From positions 1 to 64,000 of the forward strand of contig NZ_AWTT01000002.1 in assembly GCF_000876205.1 (NCBI RefSeq): DNA of 64,000 nt. The letters are read 5' to 3'. The stretch's first letter is position 1, and the number at the start of each line of letters is the position of its first letter. Below are positions 45,334 to 59,412 of this stretch, one piece after another. The stretch is from Paucilactobacillus wasatchensis. Its GTDB lineage: Bacteria > Bacillota > Bacilli > Lactobacillales > Lactobacillaceae. The notes under the pieces are model-generated. The model made no database searches and had not been told where the DNA came from. It was given only the letters and a program-made list of their open reading frames with translations. Position numbers and translations under genes: made by a program.

Positions 45334-45555
45334 TTACCCCTGATGTAAATGGTATTCTTGCAGGACTAATTCAAGCCCTTCTTCTTGTGAACGAGCACGA
45401 AATTTTTCGCCATCATTAACACTTGCAACAAACCGATCACCATCTGGTTTAACCTCACCAACAACTACTTTCCCAATCAAAATTTCTTGGATTGGTTGGT
45501 CGTCGCGCATGATATCACGAACGGTCACTTCTACAGTTTTATCTTTTTTTGCCAC
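45334..45555 (-). CDS. DUF2969 family protein
   Basis: This 73-residue small acidic/basic protein of unknown function is typical of lactobacilli in this position, with segments VTVRDIMRDDQPI and FRARSQEEGLELVLQEYHLH. GTG start with AGGTG upstream. It lies between yidD and rodA in the wall cluster. Confidence 0.85.
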   Translation of the reverse strand: MAKKDKTVEVTVRDIMRDDQPIQEILIGKVVVGEVKPDGDRFVASVNDGEKFRARSQEEGLELVLQEYHLHQG

Positions 45556-45572
45556 TTTTTCACCTGATTAAT

Positions 45573-45812
45573 TTATTTGATTTTATTACGTAGTAACGAA
45601 AAGTGTTCTGGGACGGGATCAAACCCACCCTTTACAAACGGATGACATCGTAATATTCTTGCCAGACCCATTAAAATACCGGGAACGCCAAAACGATCGA
45701 CAGCCTCTTTCATATAACTGGAACAAGTCGGTTGATAGCGACAAGTTGCCGGATGAAACGCTGAAATATTCCGCTGATACCAACCAATGAGCCAGTCGAT
45801 GAACTTTACCAT
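45573..45812 (-). CDS. yidD: Membrane protein insertion efficiency factor YidD
   Basis: This 79-residue protein has an amphipathic N-terminal helix and the conserved Cys-containing block CRYQPTCSSY followed by RILRCHPFVKGGFDPVP. YidD assists the YidC/Sec insertion pathway. It starts behind AGGTGAGG, nine bases after the mbl stop region. Confidence 0.93.
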   Translation of the reverse strand: MVKFIDWLIGWYQRNISAFHPATCRYQPTCSSYMKEAVDRFGVPGILMGLARILRCHPFVKGGFDPVPEHFSLLRNKIK

Positions 45813-45821
45813 TTCCTCACC

Positions 45822-46811
45822 TTATTTTTTACTACTTTTTTGCATCCGCTCTAACAGTTCACCTGCACCCTTAGCAACATTGTCTAATGGATTTTCAGAC
45901 ACGACAACTGGTACTTTCAAAAAGTCACTAAATAATTGATCAATACCATCTAACAGCGCCGTTCCCCCGGTCAACATAATACCACGATCAATAATATCCG
46001 AAGCCAATTCTGGCGGTACGGTCTCTAAAACACCAATCGCAGCATTAACAATTTGTTGCAGTGTTTCATGCAACGCTTCTTCTATTTCATTAGCATCAAT
46101 TTGGATTGAACGTGGCATGCCACTCATGGCGTCGCGGCCGCGAACTTCCATCGTTTTAGGCTCATCACTCTTTAACGCTGAACCGATTTCCATCTTAATT
46201 TTTTCAGCTGAATGTTCACCAATCACTAACCCGTGATTGTTTTTAATACTGGTAACAATGTCAGCATTCATCTTGTCGCCAGCAATTCGCAATGAATGAC
46301 TTGACACAATGTCGCCTAGTGAAAGAACAGCAATATCGCTTGTTCCACCACCCATGTCGATGACCATGTTACCACTAGGTTTAAAAATATCGAGCCCGGC
46401 ACCAATTGCTGCCACCTTTGGCTCGTACTCCAAATAAACCTTGCCACCACCAGATTGCTCGGCAGCTTGCATAATTGCTTTTCGCTCAATTTCAGTAATA
46501 TTAGTTGGAGCACAAATCATAATATTGGGTTTTGACATGAACCCTTTTACACTTAGTTTATTGATAAAGTATGCTAGCATCTCTTGAGTTACATCAAAGT
46601 CAGAAATAACTCCATCTTTCAGTGGTCGAATTGCGCGAATATTACTTGGTGTTCGCCCTACCATTCGATATGCTTCAGAGCCGACTGCTAATACCTTGTC
46701 AGTTTTTGTGTCTACCGCAACAACGGAAGGCTCATTTAAGACAATTCCTTTTCCTTGCACATAAATGAGCACGTTCGCTGTTCCGAGGTCAATTCCGATA
46801 TCCTTAGCCAT
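45822..46811 (-). CDS. mbl: MreB-like actin homolog Mbl
   Basis: This 329-residue second MreB paralog of the window has [21 protein letters not shown] and LTGGTALLDGID motifs. ATG at 46811 (MAKDIGIDLG) fits the family; the GGGAG upstream is 12 bases away. It follows murA and precedes yidD and rodA, the usual Mbl setting. Confidence 0.93.
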   Translation of the reverse strand: MAKDIGIDLGTANVLIYVQGKGIVLNEPSVVAVDTKTDKVLAVGSEAYRMVGRTPSNIRAIRPLKDGVISDFDVTQEMLAYFINKLSVKGFMSKPNIMICAPTNITEIERKAIMQAAEQSGGGKVYLEYEPKVAAIGAGLDIFKPSGNMVIDMGGGTSDIAVLSLGDIVSSHSLRIAGDKMNADIVTSIKNNHGLVIGEHSAEKIKMEIGSALKSDEPKTMEVRGRDAMSGMPRSIQIDANEIEEALHETLQQIVNAAIGVLETVPPELASDIIDRGIMLTGGTALLDGIDQLFSDFLKVPVVVSENPLDNVAKGAGELLERMQKSSKK

Positions 46812-46923
46812 TTTAATATGTTGCTCCCTTCGTTTCCGTTCGCCCGGTATTATACCATAACTAATTGAGATCATGACAAAAACACTATCACAATCTCAGC
46901 TTTAAAATTATTTAATTTACTGG

Positions 46924-48228
46924 TTATTTTTGGGTAATTTGACTCATGTCGATTGTCGTTACATCATCGACGTTGACGCGTTGAATATGTGCCCCCAACT
47001 GTTGCAATTTACCGTGAAAATTATAATAACCACGATCAAGATATTTCAAATTGCGCACCTGTGTATACCCGTTAGCAACAAGCCCAGCAAGCACTAACGC
47101 AGCGGCTGCTCTTAGATCAGTCGCTGACACCTCAGCACCATTAAAGTTGGTTGGCCCATTTAAAATGGCCATTGAGCCTTCGATCCGGAAGTTTGCATTC
47201 ATTCTACGTAATTCTTCCAAATGCATAAATCGGTTTTCAAAAACAGTTTCATTGAGCGTGCTAACACCATTTGCCATCAACTGCAGTACAGATATCTGCG
47301 GCTGAAGATCAGTAGGAAAGCCTGGATGCGGCATGGTCTTTACGTTAGCGGGCAACAAAACTGAAGTCCCAATGACGCGAATGCCATCATCTTGTTCGAT
47401 AACTGTGACACCCATTTCTTCTAATTTAGAAATTAATGGTTTATTGTGTTCTGCAATTGCATCTTCTACGATTACATCACCATTTGTCACAGCAGCGGCC
47501 ACCATGAAAGTCCCAGCTTCAATTCTGTCTTGAACAACACTATGTTCACATCCATGTAGGAATGTAACACCTTGAATCCGAATTGTTTCTGTTCCAGCAC
47601 CATGCACCCTCGCGCCCATCTTATTTAGCACGTTAGCAAGATCCACAATTTCTGGTTCACGAGCTACATTTTCAATTGTTGTAATTCCCTGAGCCAACGT
47701 AGCTGCCATCATAATATTTTGTGTAGCTCCAACACTTGGAAAATCCAAATAAATATTGGCGCCAACTAGTTGATCAGCATAAGCTTCAACATAACCATCG
47801 TGTTGCTCTATTTTAGCTCCAAGTGCTTCAAAGCCTTTAAGGTGTAGATCTATTGGGCGACTACCAATTGCACAACCTCCTGGCATAGCCACCTTAGCAT
47901 GACCACAACGAGCTAACAGCGGACCCATTACAACCATTGAAGCGCGCATTTTAGAAACATATTCAAAGGGGGCTTCTGATGAAATATCACTAGAAGCGTC
48001 AAAGGTTAATTCATTCGTTGCTTCTTGAAAATCAACACCAACGTTCAAAAATTTCAGCACGTTATTCATTGTGAATACATCTGATAAAATTGGCACATTG
48101 CTCAAATGAACTTGACCACTGGATGCCAAAATACTTGCAGCTTGAATTGGTAACACTGCATTCTTAGCACCCTCAACTTTAACGCGTCCCTCTAACCGGT
48201 GCCCGCCCTCAACAATAATTTTTTCCAT
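46924..48228 (-). CDS. murA: UDP-N-acetylglucosamine 1-carboxyvinyltransferase
   Basis: This 434-residue enzyme transfers enolpyruvate to UDP-GlcNAc, the first committed wall step. KNA in [10 protein letters not shown] binds substrate. The fosfomycin-reactive Cys (E. coli Cys115) is Cys119 in [11 protein letters not shown], so sensitivity is expected on this ground. ATG at 48228 has GGAGG upstream. It follows the DUF1146 gene. Confidence 0.95.
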   Translation of the reverse strand: MEKIIVEGGHRLEGRVKVEGAKNAVLPIQAASILASSGQVHLSNVPILSDVFTMNNVLKFLNVGVDFQEATNELTFDASSDISSEAPFEYVSKMRASMVVMGPLLARCGHAKVAMPGGCAIGSRPIDLHLKGFEALGAKIEQHDGYVEAYADQLVGANIYLDFPSVGATQNIMMAATLAQGITTIENVAREPEIVDLANVLNKMGARVHGAGTETIRIQGVTFLHGCEHSVVQDRIEAGTFMVAAAVTNGDVIVEDAIAEHNKPLISKLEEMGVTVIEQDDGIRVIGTSVLLPANVKTMPHPGFPTDLQPQISVLQLMANGVSTLNETVFENRFMHLEELRRMNANFRIEGSMAILNGPTNFNGAEVSATDLRAAAALVLAGLVANGYTQVRNLKYLDRGYYNFHGKLQQLGAHIQRVNVDDVTTIDMSQITQK

Positions 48229-48256
48229 GGATGTTTCCTCCAACAATTACTCAGAT

Positions 48257-48487
48257 TTATTTTATTAAAAAAGTTAAATTTCGAATAGAATCAAAAAAAT
48301 TCATAAAAAAGCTGGCACAAGTATAGCCAACTGCAATTGAAATTAACACTATTAGCATTGACAATCCTTTAGGTGTTTGGTGAAAAAAACGCTCAATATG
48401 AACAGCTTGAATACTTTTAAAAGTCATCCAAATAAAGCCAAATTGAATAATTAGTGTCAATAATGCCTCAATTCCAACTTGTTTCAT
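48257..48487 (-). CDS. DUF1146 family small membrane protein
   Basis: This 76-residue protein has two membrane helices (about 5-25 and 45-70). Proteins of this family sit between atpC and murA in many Bacilli. ATG at 48487 has AAAGGAG upstream; the longer frame runs back toward the atp terminator with no ribosome site. Function unknown. Confidence 0.87.
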   Translation of the reverse strand: MKQVGIEALLTLIIQFGFIWMTFKSIQAVHIERFFHQTPKGLSMLIVLISIAVGYTCASFFMNFFDSIRNLTFLIK

Positions 48488-48592
48488 GCTATACTCCTTT
48501 GTACTATAGTTTTCATCATACCATAGACCATGTCTATGTGTCGCTTCTCTTAAACAAAGTTTAACAGTATCAACACCTATTCTCGTCCCAAA

Positions 48593-48625
48593 TAAAAAAG
48601 ATTGACCAAAATAGGTCAATCTTTG
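48593..48625 (-). terminator. Terminator of the atp operon
   Basis: AAAGATTGACC and GGTCAATCTTT pair on the minus strand, then TTTTATT. It lies about ten bases past the atpC stop. Confidence 0.9.
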
Positions 48626-48634
48626 CTAAAAAAA

Positions 48635-49048
48635 TTATTTTTGTGAAACACGTAATCTATTAGCAGCACGTTTAAGTGCCACTTCAGCACGTGACAACTC
48701 ATCTTTATCATTAACTTCGTGAGCATGTTGTATATGCTCTTCCGCACGTGTTTTAGCCTTTTGTGCACGAGCAACATCAATCTTTGTTGCTGGCTCCGCA
48801 CTATCGGCCACAATGGTTGCCGAATTATTTGAAAATTCAATAAATCCGCCATTAACAGCAATTTTATCTTCGCTGTTCCCATTTTTTACACGAACCACGT
48901 CAATTAACAACGAAGCGAGTACAGGAATATGATTTGCTAAAATCCCCATCTCACCATTTTGTGTTTTAAAGATTATCATTGTTGCATCGCTATCATATAC
49001 TGTCCCATCAGGAGTAACAATGGAGATATTAAACGTATGATCAGCCAT
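48635..49048 (-). CDS. atpC: ATP synthase F1 epsilon subunit
   Basis: This 137-residue protein has an N-terminal beta barrel (about 1-85, GEMGILANHIPVLASL) and a C-terminal two-helix regulatory arm rich in Arg/Ala. It starts behind AGGGGG, 11 bases after atpD, and is the last gene of the operon. Confidence 0.96.
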   Translation of the reverse strand: MADHTFNISIVTPDGTVYDSDATMIIFKTQNGEMGILANHIPVLASLLIDVVRVKNGNSEDKIAVNGGFIEFSNNSATIVADSAEPATKIDVARAQKAKTRAEEHIQHAHEVNDKDELSRAEVALKRAANRLRVSQK

Positions 49049-49059
49049 TTAAATTCCCC

Positions 49060-51409
<2,350 letters not shown>

Positions 51410-51441
51410 TGAATCTCACCGTCCCTTCCTACTGGTCAATT

Positions 51442-52998
<1,557 letters not shown>

Positions 52999-53014
52999 TC
53001 ACTAAAAATATTCA

Positions 53015-53557
53015 TTACTTAACAAGTAAACGCCGAATCTGCTCAATCTTGGAACTGAGACTACCATCTAGTGTTTGATTATTTGCACTCATGATCGCCC
53101 CACCTAAGATTGTTGGATCAACATGTTCACTCAACAATACCTGCTTTGCCCCAATTCGTTTGGCAAATGTTTGAACGAGTTCACTCTTTTGTGTTTCATC
53201 CAGTTTCACAGCTGTAACAACATCAGCATGGACTCGCTGCTTATAAATATCGTATCGTCGTTCAAACTCATCAATAATTGCGACCAGATCATCCATGCGG
53301 CCGTAATCAAAAACCATTTTGATTAAATTTGACACAACGGTACTAGCATTACTAATTAAGATGTGTATCAATTCTTTCTTTTCACTAATAGGTAACTCAG
53401 CTCCAATTAAAGCAGGAATCAAATCATCGTTAGTTTTAAAGACTTGGCGTAGCTGCACCAAGTCCTGATATGTCTCATCAACTTGATTTTTTGCTATAAC
53501 CAGTTCAAACAGGGCTTTGGAATAACGGTTTGCAATTGTCATTTTATCAAGACTCAT
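53015..53557 (-). CDS. atpH: ATP synthase delta subunit
   Basis: This 180-residue peripheral-stalk protein has an N-terminal helical domain (TIANRYSKALFEL) and the C-terminal GGAIMSANNQTLDGSLSSKI signature. ATG at 53557 overlaps the atpF end by 11 bases, so the two are coupled. Confidence 0.96.
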   Translation of the reverse strand: MSLDKMTIANRYSKALFELVIAKNQVDETYQDLVQLRQVFKTNDDLIPALIGAELPISEKKELIHILISNASTVVSNLIKMVFDYGRMDDLVAIIDEFERRYDIYKQRVHADVVTAVKLDETQKSELVQTFAKRIGAKQVLLSEHVDPTILGGAIMSANNQTLDGSLSSKIEQIRRLLVK

Positions 53558-54065
53558 TTTTTCCCAACCCTTCGATATAAGAATCAATCAAGGCCTTGTG
53601 ATCAACTGCATTTAGCTCTTTGCCAATAATTTTAGAAGCTATATCAACAGACAAATTAGCTAAGTCATTTTGGGCACCTTTAAGCGCATCTTGCCGTGCT
53701 TGTTGTGCATCTTTTTGTGCCGTTTCCTTCAGAACCTGTGCGTCATTTTGAGCCGTTTCAACAATTTGTGTTCGACGAGTTTCTCCGTCTTGTTTTGCAT
53801 CCTTAATGATGCCAACGGCTTCTTGACGAGAGTTTTGCAATTCTACTTGTCTTTTTTGTGCTAACTGGTTTGCTTCTTTTCGTGATCTTTCAGCATCATC
53901 GATATCACTTGCAACTTTCTTTTCTCGATCTTGCATCATTTTCACAATTGGTTTCCAGGCAAATTTTTTGATTACTAACATCAATACAACGAATGCCAGA
54001 ATATAAAATAGCATGTCACCAATATATAAACTATTTGATTGAGCCAAAACAACTTGTTCAAACAT
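53547..54065 (-). CDS. atpF: ATP synthase F0 b subunit
   Basis: This 172-residue protein has one N-terminal membrane helix (about 16-35) and then a long charged coiled coil (Arg/Glu/Lys/Gln, about 45-140) forming the outer stalk. ATG follows AGGGAGG. Confidence 0.97.
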   Translation of the reverse strand: MFEQVVLAQSNSLYIGDMLFYILAFVVLMLVIKKFAWKPIVKMMQDREKKVASDIDDAERSRKEANQLAQKRQVELQNSRQEAVGIIKDAKQDGETRRTQIVETAQNDAQVLKETAQKDAQQARQDALKGAQNDLANLSVDIASKIIGKELNAVDHKALIDSYIEGLGKNES

Positions 54066-54106
54066 TAAATTGCTGCCTCCCTAATAAATGAATTTTTCTC
54101 GTTCAA

Positions 54107-54319
54107 TTACTTGTTCATTACAAGGAAACTAACAACAATTGCTAAAATTGGAATGGCTTCAATTAAACCGACACCAATAAACATAGTAGTCCTCAATTCA
54201 CCAATCATTTCGGGTTGACGTGCCATACTTTCAACCGTTTTTGTAATAACCATTCCGTTCGCAAAACCTGCTCCAACTGTAGCTCCAAATGCTGCGATAC
54301 CTGCTGCGAGTGCACCCAT
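54107..54319 (-). CDS. atpE: ATP synthase F0 c subunit
   Basis: This 70-residue two-helix hairpin has a Gly/Ala-rich first helix, the ARQPE loop and the ion-binding carboxylate Glu54 in GLIEAIPIL. It forms the rotor ring. ATG follows AAGGAGG. Confidence 0.98.
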   Translation of the reverse strand: MGALAAGIAAFGATVGAGFANGMVITKTVESMARQPEMIGELRTTMFIGVGLIEAIPILAIVVSFLVMNK

Positions 54320-54342
54320 AATAAATTTCCTCCTTAAATATG

Positions 54343-55056
54343 TTATTCCTCAGTAATTTTACGAGAAATATATAATGACGATAAAGTTACAAAAACATAC
54401 GCCTGAATTGCTCCTATGAAGATTGAAAATCCCTGCCAAATAATTTCTAACGGTAGCGCTACAATAACTGTCAACGCACCATGTGAAAAGGCAAGTTCTG
54501 CCAATAATTTCAATAATAGCTCTCCAGCAAAAATATTCCCAAAAAGCCGCAATCCTAACGTTAGAAAATTACCAACTTCTTCAAACAAATTAATTGGTAG
54601 TAGTATTGCCATCGGAGACACAAACGCTTTAAAATATCCCTTTGCTCCCCGTTCTGCGACGCCGGCAAAGTGTGCTACCGTCATAACTGTCAATGAAAGT
54701 GTCAAGGTAATAATTGGATCTGCTGTTGGGCTTCTGACCAACTCGTGTCCATTCCACCCAACTTGCAGTATCAGCCCTAACTCGTTGGAAACAATGATAA
54801 ATATGAACAAAACAAACGCAAAAAAATTATACTGACGTGCCTTACTTGCAGGCATTTGTCCACGAACAATTCCATTCGTAAAATCGATCATCCATTCAAG
54901 AATGTTTTGCCCGCCCTTAGGTTTCATTTGAACCTTACGAGATAATCCAAAAATCACAAGGAAAATGATTATACAAACTACTGATACCGATATCACATTT
55001 GTCCAATCAAACATGAGCCCAAAAAGCTTAAACGTGTAAGCTGGTTCACCACCCAT
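54343..55056 (-). CDS. atpB: ATP synthase F0 a subunit
   Basis: This 237-residue membrane protein has five to six helices and the essential Arg in the penultimate region ([15 protein letters not shown]). ATG at 55056 has GGTGGAG upstream. It is the first gene of the operon; no atpI precedes it, since the next gene upstream is the uracil permease. Confidence 0.96.
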   Translation of the reverse strand: MGGEPAYTFKLFGLMFDWTNVISVSVVCIIIFLVIFGLSRKVQMKPKGGQNILEWMIDFTNGIVRGQMPASKARQYNFFAFVLFIFIIVSNELGLILQVGWNGHELVRSPTADPIITLTLSLTVMTVAHFAGVAERGAKGYFKAFVSPMAILLPINLFEEVGNFLTLGLRLFGNIFAGELLLKLLAELAFSHGALTVIVALPLEIIWQGFSIFIGAIQAYVFVTLSSLYISRKITEE

Positions 55057-55098
55057 GTATACTCCACCTCTTTTCTTCATAACAACAAATTTAGACCA

Positions 55099-55104
55099 AT
55101 TATA
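55099..55104 (-). promoter_or_regulatory. -10 element of the atp operon promoter
   Basis: A perfect TATAAT on the minus strand lies about 43 bases before atpB. The -35 is not clear. The rest of the 55105-55268 gap is AT-rich with no other feature seen. Confidence 0.5.
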
Positions 55105-55268
55105 TCATGAAACGTCGTTCACAAATGCATAAATAAAGCATTACCAGACAATTCAAAATACAAATAAAATCATACCACCAATCAGCCTAAATATCAAAAA
55201 GATTTCAAAATGAAATCCACTAAATTAATCGACGATAAATCTTGCCATTACGGTATTTATAGCTAAAA

Positions 55269-56534
55269 TCATTTTTCACTGAATGCTTGTTTAGGCAAAA
55301 TCAAATTTAGAGCAATTCCCAACACTGCCGCCACCGCTAATCCCGAAAATTGGTACTGTCCTAATTGCAAATAAGCGTTTCCTATTCCAATAACTAGAAT
55401 AGTCGATGAAATCATTAAATTTCTTTTCTCGTTGAAATCAACCCGCTGATCGATTAGTACTCGCAATCCACTTGAGGCAATCACACCGAATAGTAAAAAT
55501 GAGATACCGCCAATGACCGGGCTTGGAATTGATTCAATCAATGCGCTTAATTTGCCAACAAAACTAAATACGATGGCAAAAAAAGCGGCACCCCCTAAAA
55601 CATAAACACTATGCACACGAGTAATGGCTAACACACCAATATTTTCACCATAACTAGTCACTGGAGGCCCACCCACAAACGCCGCAATGACTGACGCAGT
55701 TCCATCACCGGCCAAAGTGTGATTCAATCCTGGGGACTTGAAGAAATTTCGTCCGGTTAACTGATTTAACACCATGATGTGACCCAGATGTTCGGTCATT
55801 GTCACAAACGCAATTGGTGCCATGCTTAAAATTGCGCCCCAATACAGTTGTGGGTGATACGTTAGGAATGGAACTTGAAAGGAAGGCAGGCTAAACCAGG
55901 CTGCATCCAGTACAGGTTTAAAATTAACAATCCCGACCAGTGCAGCAATCAAATATCCCACGACAATACCAAGTAAAATTGGAATTAAACCTAGAAATCC
56001 GTGTAGATACATGTTAAAGCCAATCGTAATCAACAGCGTCACAATTGCGACGGCGAAAAAACGCAGGTCATATTTCCCAGCCGCGTTGATTGTTGCATCC
56101 TTCGCTGCCGTGCTTGCTAGCGATAGTCCAATCACCATCACGATAGGTCCGACAATCACCGGCGGTAAAACACGGTCAATCCAATCCGAGCCAAAAAAAC
56201 TAACAATTAAAGCAACAATTAGATAAACTGCCCCAACTGCAATTGTGCCTTGAGCGATTGCAGGATAACCAGCCGTCTTCATCAACGCCACCATTGGTAC
56301 AATGAAGGAAAAACTCGATCCCATGTAGGCAGGAATTTTTGCCTTTGTAATCAAAATATAAAGCAGTGTACCGACTCCGGAACTAAATAGCGCAATCCCC
56401 GGGTTTAATCCAACCAAAATTGGCACTAAAACGGTTGACCCAAACATTGAAAACATATGCTGAATTGACAACCCAACCCATTGACCAAATTTAGGTCGAT
56501 CACCTATATCTAAAACCACATCTCGTCGTTGCAT
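55269..56534 (-). CDS. Uracil permease (nucleobase:cation symporter-2)
   Basis: This 421-residue transporter has about 12-14 membrane segments of the UraA/PyrP family, with the substrate motif region MTEHLGHIMVLNQ and the GGPPVTSYGENIG element. ATG at 56534 has GAGGAGG upstream. The PyrR-type attenuator in its leader supports uracil as the cargo. It works together with upp. Confidence 0.94.
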   Translation of the reverse strand: MQRRDVVLDIGDRPKFGQWVGLSIQHMFSMFGSTVLVPILVGLNPGIALFSSGVGTLLYILITKAKIPAYMGSSFSFIVPMVALMKTAGYPAIAQGTIAVGAVYLIVALIVSFFGSDWIDRVLPPVIVGPIVMVIGLSLASTAAKDATINAAGKYDLRFFAVAIVTLLITIGFNMYLHGFLGLIPILLGIVVGYLIAALVGIVNFKPVLDAAWFSLPSFQVPFLTYHPQLYWGAILSMAPIAFVTMTEHLGHIMVLNQLTGRNFFKSPGLNHTLAGDGTASVIAAFVGGPPVTSYGENIGVLAITRVHSVYVLGGAAFFAIVFSFVGKLSALIESIPSPVIGGISFLLFGVIASSGLRVLIDQRVDFNEKRNLMISSTILVIGIGNAYLQLGQYQFSGLAVAAVLGIALNLILPKQAFSEK

Positions 56535-56552
56535 TTTTTCATCCTCCTCAAA

Positions 56553-56690
56553 CAAAAAAGACAGCTCTCACAATCCAGTAAGGATGCAAAAGGCTGTCTC
56601 GATGGTCATCATTTTATAATGGTAATTCTTTATACGAGATTCCATTTTTGGCCTCACTGGACCAAATTAAAAGGACATTTAATTTATCTG
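56553..56690 (-). promoter_or_regulatory. PyrR-type attenuator leader of the uracil permease gene
   Basis: On the minus strand GGTCCAGTGAGGCC (56663-56650) fits the conserved PyrR-binding loop UCCAGnGAGG, a hairpin that acts as anti-antiterminator. It is followed by a terminator with arms GACAGC/GCTGTC at 56560-56597 and a T-run. UMP-bound PyrR would stabilise termination and lower uracil uptake. Confidence 0.85.
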
Positions 56691-56719
56691 ATATTATCCT
56701 ATTTTAGCTATTTTGTCAA
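56691..56719 (-). promoter_or_regulatory. Promoter of the uracil permease gene
   Basis: TTGACA (56719-56714) and TAATAT (56696-56691) on the minus strand have a 17-base spacer. The -35 lies inside the last codons of the preceding yibF-like gene. Confidence 0.85.
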
Positions 56720-57466
56720 TGACCGTTGCTGACGCCGACCCATCACAAAAGCAGTAATTGGTACTGTCAATATTACTCCCACAAACGAAACTAATACCAT
56801 AATCAGTTCTGCCACGAAAATTTTATTATTAACAATTTCACCAAATGAATAATGCAGGCCTGCAAACCAGATGAAGAGGGCTAAGAACCCCCCAAAAAAG
56901 CCAAAGAACAGTGTATTAAAAGTTGTGCCAATAATTTGTTCACCAACTGAAATACCATTTTTAAACAACGCCTGAGCTGTGATTTGTGGATGTTGTTGAA
57001 CGATTTCTGCTAGACCAGCAGCAATTGCCATTGCGGCCTCTGCAATAGCACCCAAAGTACTGAGTACCGTCGTTGTGACAGCAATTTTAAGAAATTTAAT
57101 GCCAATCAAAATTGACATTCCTTCCAGATCATCAGAATCTTCCTCACCGAATCCTTGGACCATTGCCCAATGTTCAACCGGAATAATCAATAACACTAAT
57201 AATACTAGTACCACCAGTGACGCATAAAAAGCCGTCTGGGTTGTCACTAAATCATCATCGCCCATAAAAATTGTGATCGCCAAAATAATCACCCCTGTTA
57301 CAAGGGTGACGGCTAGAGGTGGCAAATGAAACGCAATCAAGATAACCGCCATGAACAAGAAACCAAAATTAAGGATCAAACTTAAGAATGCCTTCCAGCC
57401 TTGCCGCCCGCCAACAATCACCATCAACATTAATAACACTAGCCCAAGCCCTGTAATTGTCGTCAT
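56708..57466 (-). CDS. YibE/F-like membrane protein (second of pair)
   Basis: This 252-residue protein has about seven membrane helices and the family's central region GMSILIGIKFLKIAVTTT and LGAIAEAAMAIAAGLAE. It starts by a four-base ATGA overlap with its partner, suggesting a two-subunit membrane complex. Substrate unknown. Confidence 0.85.
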   Translation of the reverse strand: MTTITGLGLVLLMLMVIVGGRQGWKAFLSLILNFGFLFMAVILIAFHLPPLAVTLVTGVIILAITIFMGDDDLVTTQTAFYASLVVLVLLVLLIIPVEHWAMVQGFGEEDSDDLEGMSILIGIKFLKIAVTTTVLSTLGAIAEAAMAIAAGLAEIVQQHPQITAQALFKNGISVGEQIIGTTFNTLFFGFFGGFLALFIWFAGLHYSFGEIVNNKIFVAELIMVLVSFVGVILTVPITAFVMGRRQQRSLTK

Positions 57467-58581
57467 GCTTTCACCCGCCTTCCGAGTAATAAACCGGCCA
57501 ACGCACTTGCAACTGGAATTGCCAAAACAATCCCGATCCCACTAATCAAGCTTTGTACTGTTCCTAAGCTCATATTCATTGCAAAAGTGTAACCCCAGGA
57601 ATTTCCATTTTTGATATACAAAAGCGCCGAAGTAAATGTGTCCGCCATAAAAATCATGAACAAGACATTCACTAGTGGGCCCATAATTGTCTGCCCGACT
57701 TTACGACCTGACAAAAACAATTTCTTGGCTGAAATTGCCGGATCCAAACTTTTTAATTCAAATAAGGTAGCAACAATATCCGTTGATTCATCCATGACGG
57801 CACCCAGCGAGCCGAGCAATGTTTCAGCTAAAAATAACGGTCGCGGCACCTGGGTCACATATTGCATCGATTCATAATACATCCCCCGTTCATGTGTCAA
57901 ACTGAAAACGGCCAGGCTAATCAAGACAGATATACTGGTTCCTATGATGGTTGCACCTAAGGTTGCCAGCATTTGTTTGGTTGCTCCTAGCACCAATAAT
58001 AATGTCAAAATAGCAAACACAAATGACAACACACCAAAAATCAACATGACATGATTACCTTGTAAACTTAAATCAATTTGAATGGCAATGAAAAAAATGA
58101 CACCATTTAATAGCACACTTAGGAAGGCCAACGAACCCTTACGACGCATGATCAAAATTAGTAGCACCATTACTAACCAAACTAAAAATACTAAGACACC
58201 ATCACGTTTATAACCACTAATCGTACCAATCAATCGATGACCGCTGCTGGAACTTAAATTGACAAATAACTGATTTCCCCGTTGATATTTTTGGTCAAGC
58301 CCACCTGAGTCTGAAAATTCATTAGTTAGTGTGACCTTGTGATCTTTATATTTACCGTTCATAATTTTCACAATTAACTTTTGATTTGTTTCGTGATCCA
58401 CATTCTGAAAAGTGTCAGTCTGCTTTTGCCTGATTCCATTTGTAACTTTAATTACTCGACCAATCGGCTTTTGATACAATTGCTGGTTATGGGTTACAAA
58501 AAACATCGCCACAATTCCTACCAGCAAAAAAACAAGCAATAGCCACTTAGTTGATGGATTTTTTATATGCGTTAATTTCAT
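57463..58581 (-). CDS. YibE/F-like membrane protein (first of pair)
   Basis: This 372-residue protein has one N-terminal helix, an extracytoplasmic beta domain (about 40-130) and about seven C-terminal membrane helices with the YibE/F core LLGSLGAVMDESTDIVATL. ATG at 58581 has GGGG upstream. It is coupled to the next gene and lies between the upp terminator side and the uracil permease. Function unknown. Confidence 0.85.
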   Translation of the reverse strand: MKLTHIKNPSTKWLLLVFLLVGIVAMFFVTHNQQLYQKPIGRVIKVTNGIRQKQTDTFQNVDHETNQKLIVKIMNGKYKDHKVTLTNEFSDSGGLDQKYQRGNQLFVNLSSSSGHRLIGTISGYKRDGVLVFLVWLVMVLLILIMRRKGSLAFLSVLLNGVIFFIAIQIDLSLQGNHVMLIFGVLSFVFAILTLLLVLGATKQMLATLGATIIGTSISVLISLAVFSLTHERGMYYESMQYVTQVPRPLFLAETLLGSLGAVMDESTDIVATLFELKSLDPAISAKKLFLSGRKVGQTIMGPLVNVLFMIFMADTFTSALLYIKNGNSWGYTFAMNMSLGTVQSLISGIGIVLAIPVASALAGLLLGRRVKA

Positions 58582-58661
58582 TATTAACCCCGCTCCAAAG
58601 TTCTGTGGCAATTGTACCGCAATCCAAATCAAATATGCCGGATAAAATGATTAAGAATCCA

Positions 58662-58691
58662 CAAAAAAGCTCATCTCAATTGAGATGAGCT
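58662..58691 (-). terminator. upp terminator
   Basis: A perfect 24-base palindrome AGCTCATCTCAAT/ATTGAGATGAGCT-type at 58668-58691 is followed on the minus strand by six T. Confidence 0.9.
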
Positions 58692-58703
58692 ATCAGTCTA
58701 TAA

Positions 58704-59333
58704 TTATTTAGTACCAAAGAGTCGGTCACCAGCATCACCCAATCCTGGAATAATATAACCATCTTCGTTTAGTTTTTCGTCAAGCGAAGCGGTATAAATA
58801 TCAACATCTGGATGCTTAGTTTGCAATGCTTTAACCCCTTCTGGAGCAGCAACTAGACAGACAAATTTAATATTGGTCGCACCACGTTTTTTAAGTGCAT
58901 CGATTGCCATAATAGCTGAACCACCGGTTGCAAGCATTGGATCAACTACAAACAACTGACGTTGATCAATATCAGAAGGTAATTTAACAAAGTATTCATG
59001 GGGCATTAAGGTCGTTTCATCACGATACATGCCAATGTGGCCAACCTTAGCTGCTGGGATAAGTTCCAATATCCCATCAACCATTCCTAATCCCGCACGT
59101 AGAATTGGAATAATGGCAACTTTTTTGCCGGCCAATTGTTTCTTAACCGTTTTGGCGATTGGTGTTTCAACGGTAACATCTTCCAACGGCATGTCGCGCG
59201 ATACTTCATAAGCCATCAATGTTGAGATTTCATTTACTGTCTCACGAAAAATCTTGGTCCCAATCTTTTTGTCCCGAATTAATGTTAACTTATGTTGAAT
59301 TAGTGGATGATCAAGTACTTCAAATTTGCCCAT
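58704..59333 (-). CDS. upp: Uracil phosphoribosyltransferase
   Basis: This 209-residue enzyme converts uracil and PRPP to UMP. The PRPP loop [12 protein letters not shown] and the uracil-binding C-terminal [13 protein letters not shown] are present. ATG at 59333 matches the family N-terminus ([10 protein letters not shown]), although its GGAG lies about 12 bases away. It follows glyA and works with the PyrR-controlled permease. Confidence 0.96.
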   Translation of the reverse strand: MGKFEVLDHPLIQHKLTLIRDKKIGTKIFRETVNEISTLMAYEVSRDMPLEDVTVETPIAKTVKKQLAGKKVAIIPILRAGLGMVDGILELIPAAKVGHIGMYRDETTLMPHEYFVKLPSDIDQRQLFVVDPMLATGGSAIMAIDALKKRGATNIKFVCLVAAPEGVKALQTKHPDVDIYTASLDEKLNEDGYIIPGLGDAGDRLFGTK

Positions 59334-59412
59334 GACAAACAAACGCTCCTTTTTGATTTCTTACCCATTGTACCAAATAATTAACAGCTAAAAATCATTT
59401 TTCAAAAAGTTT

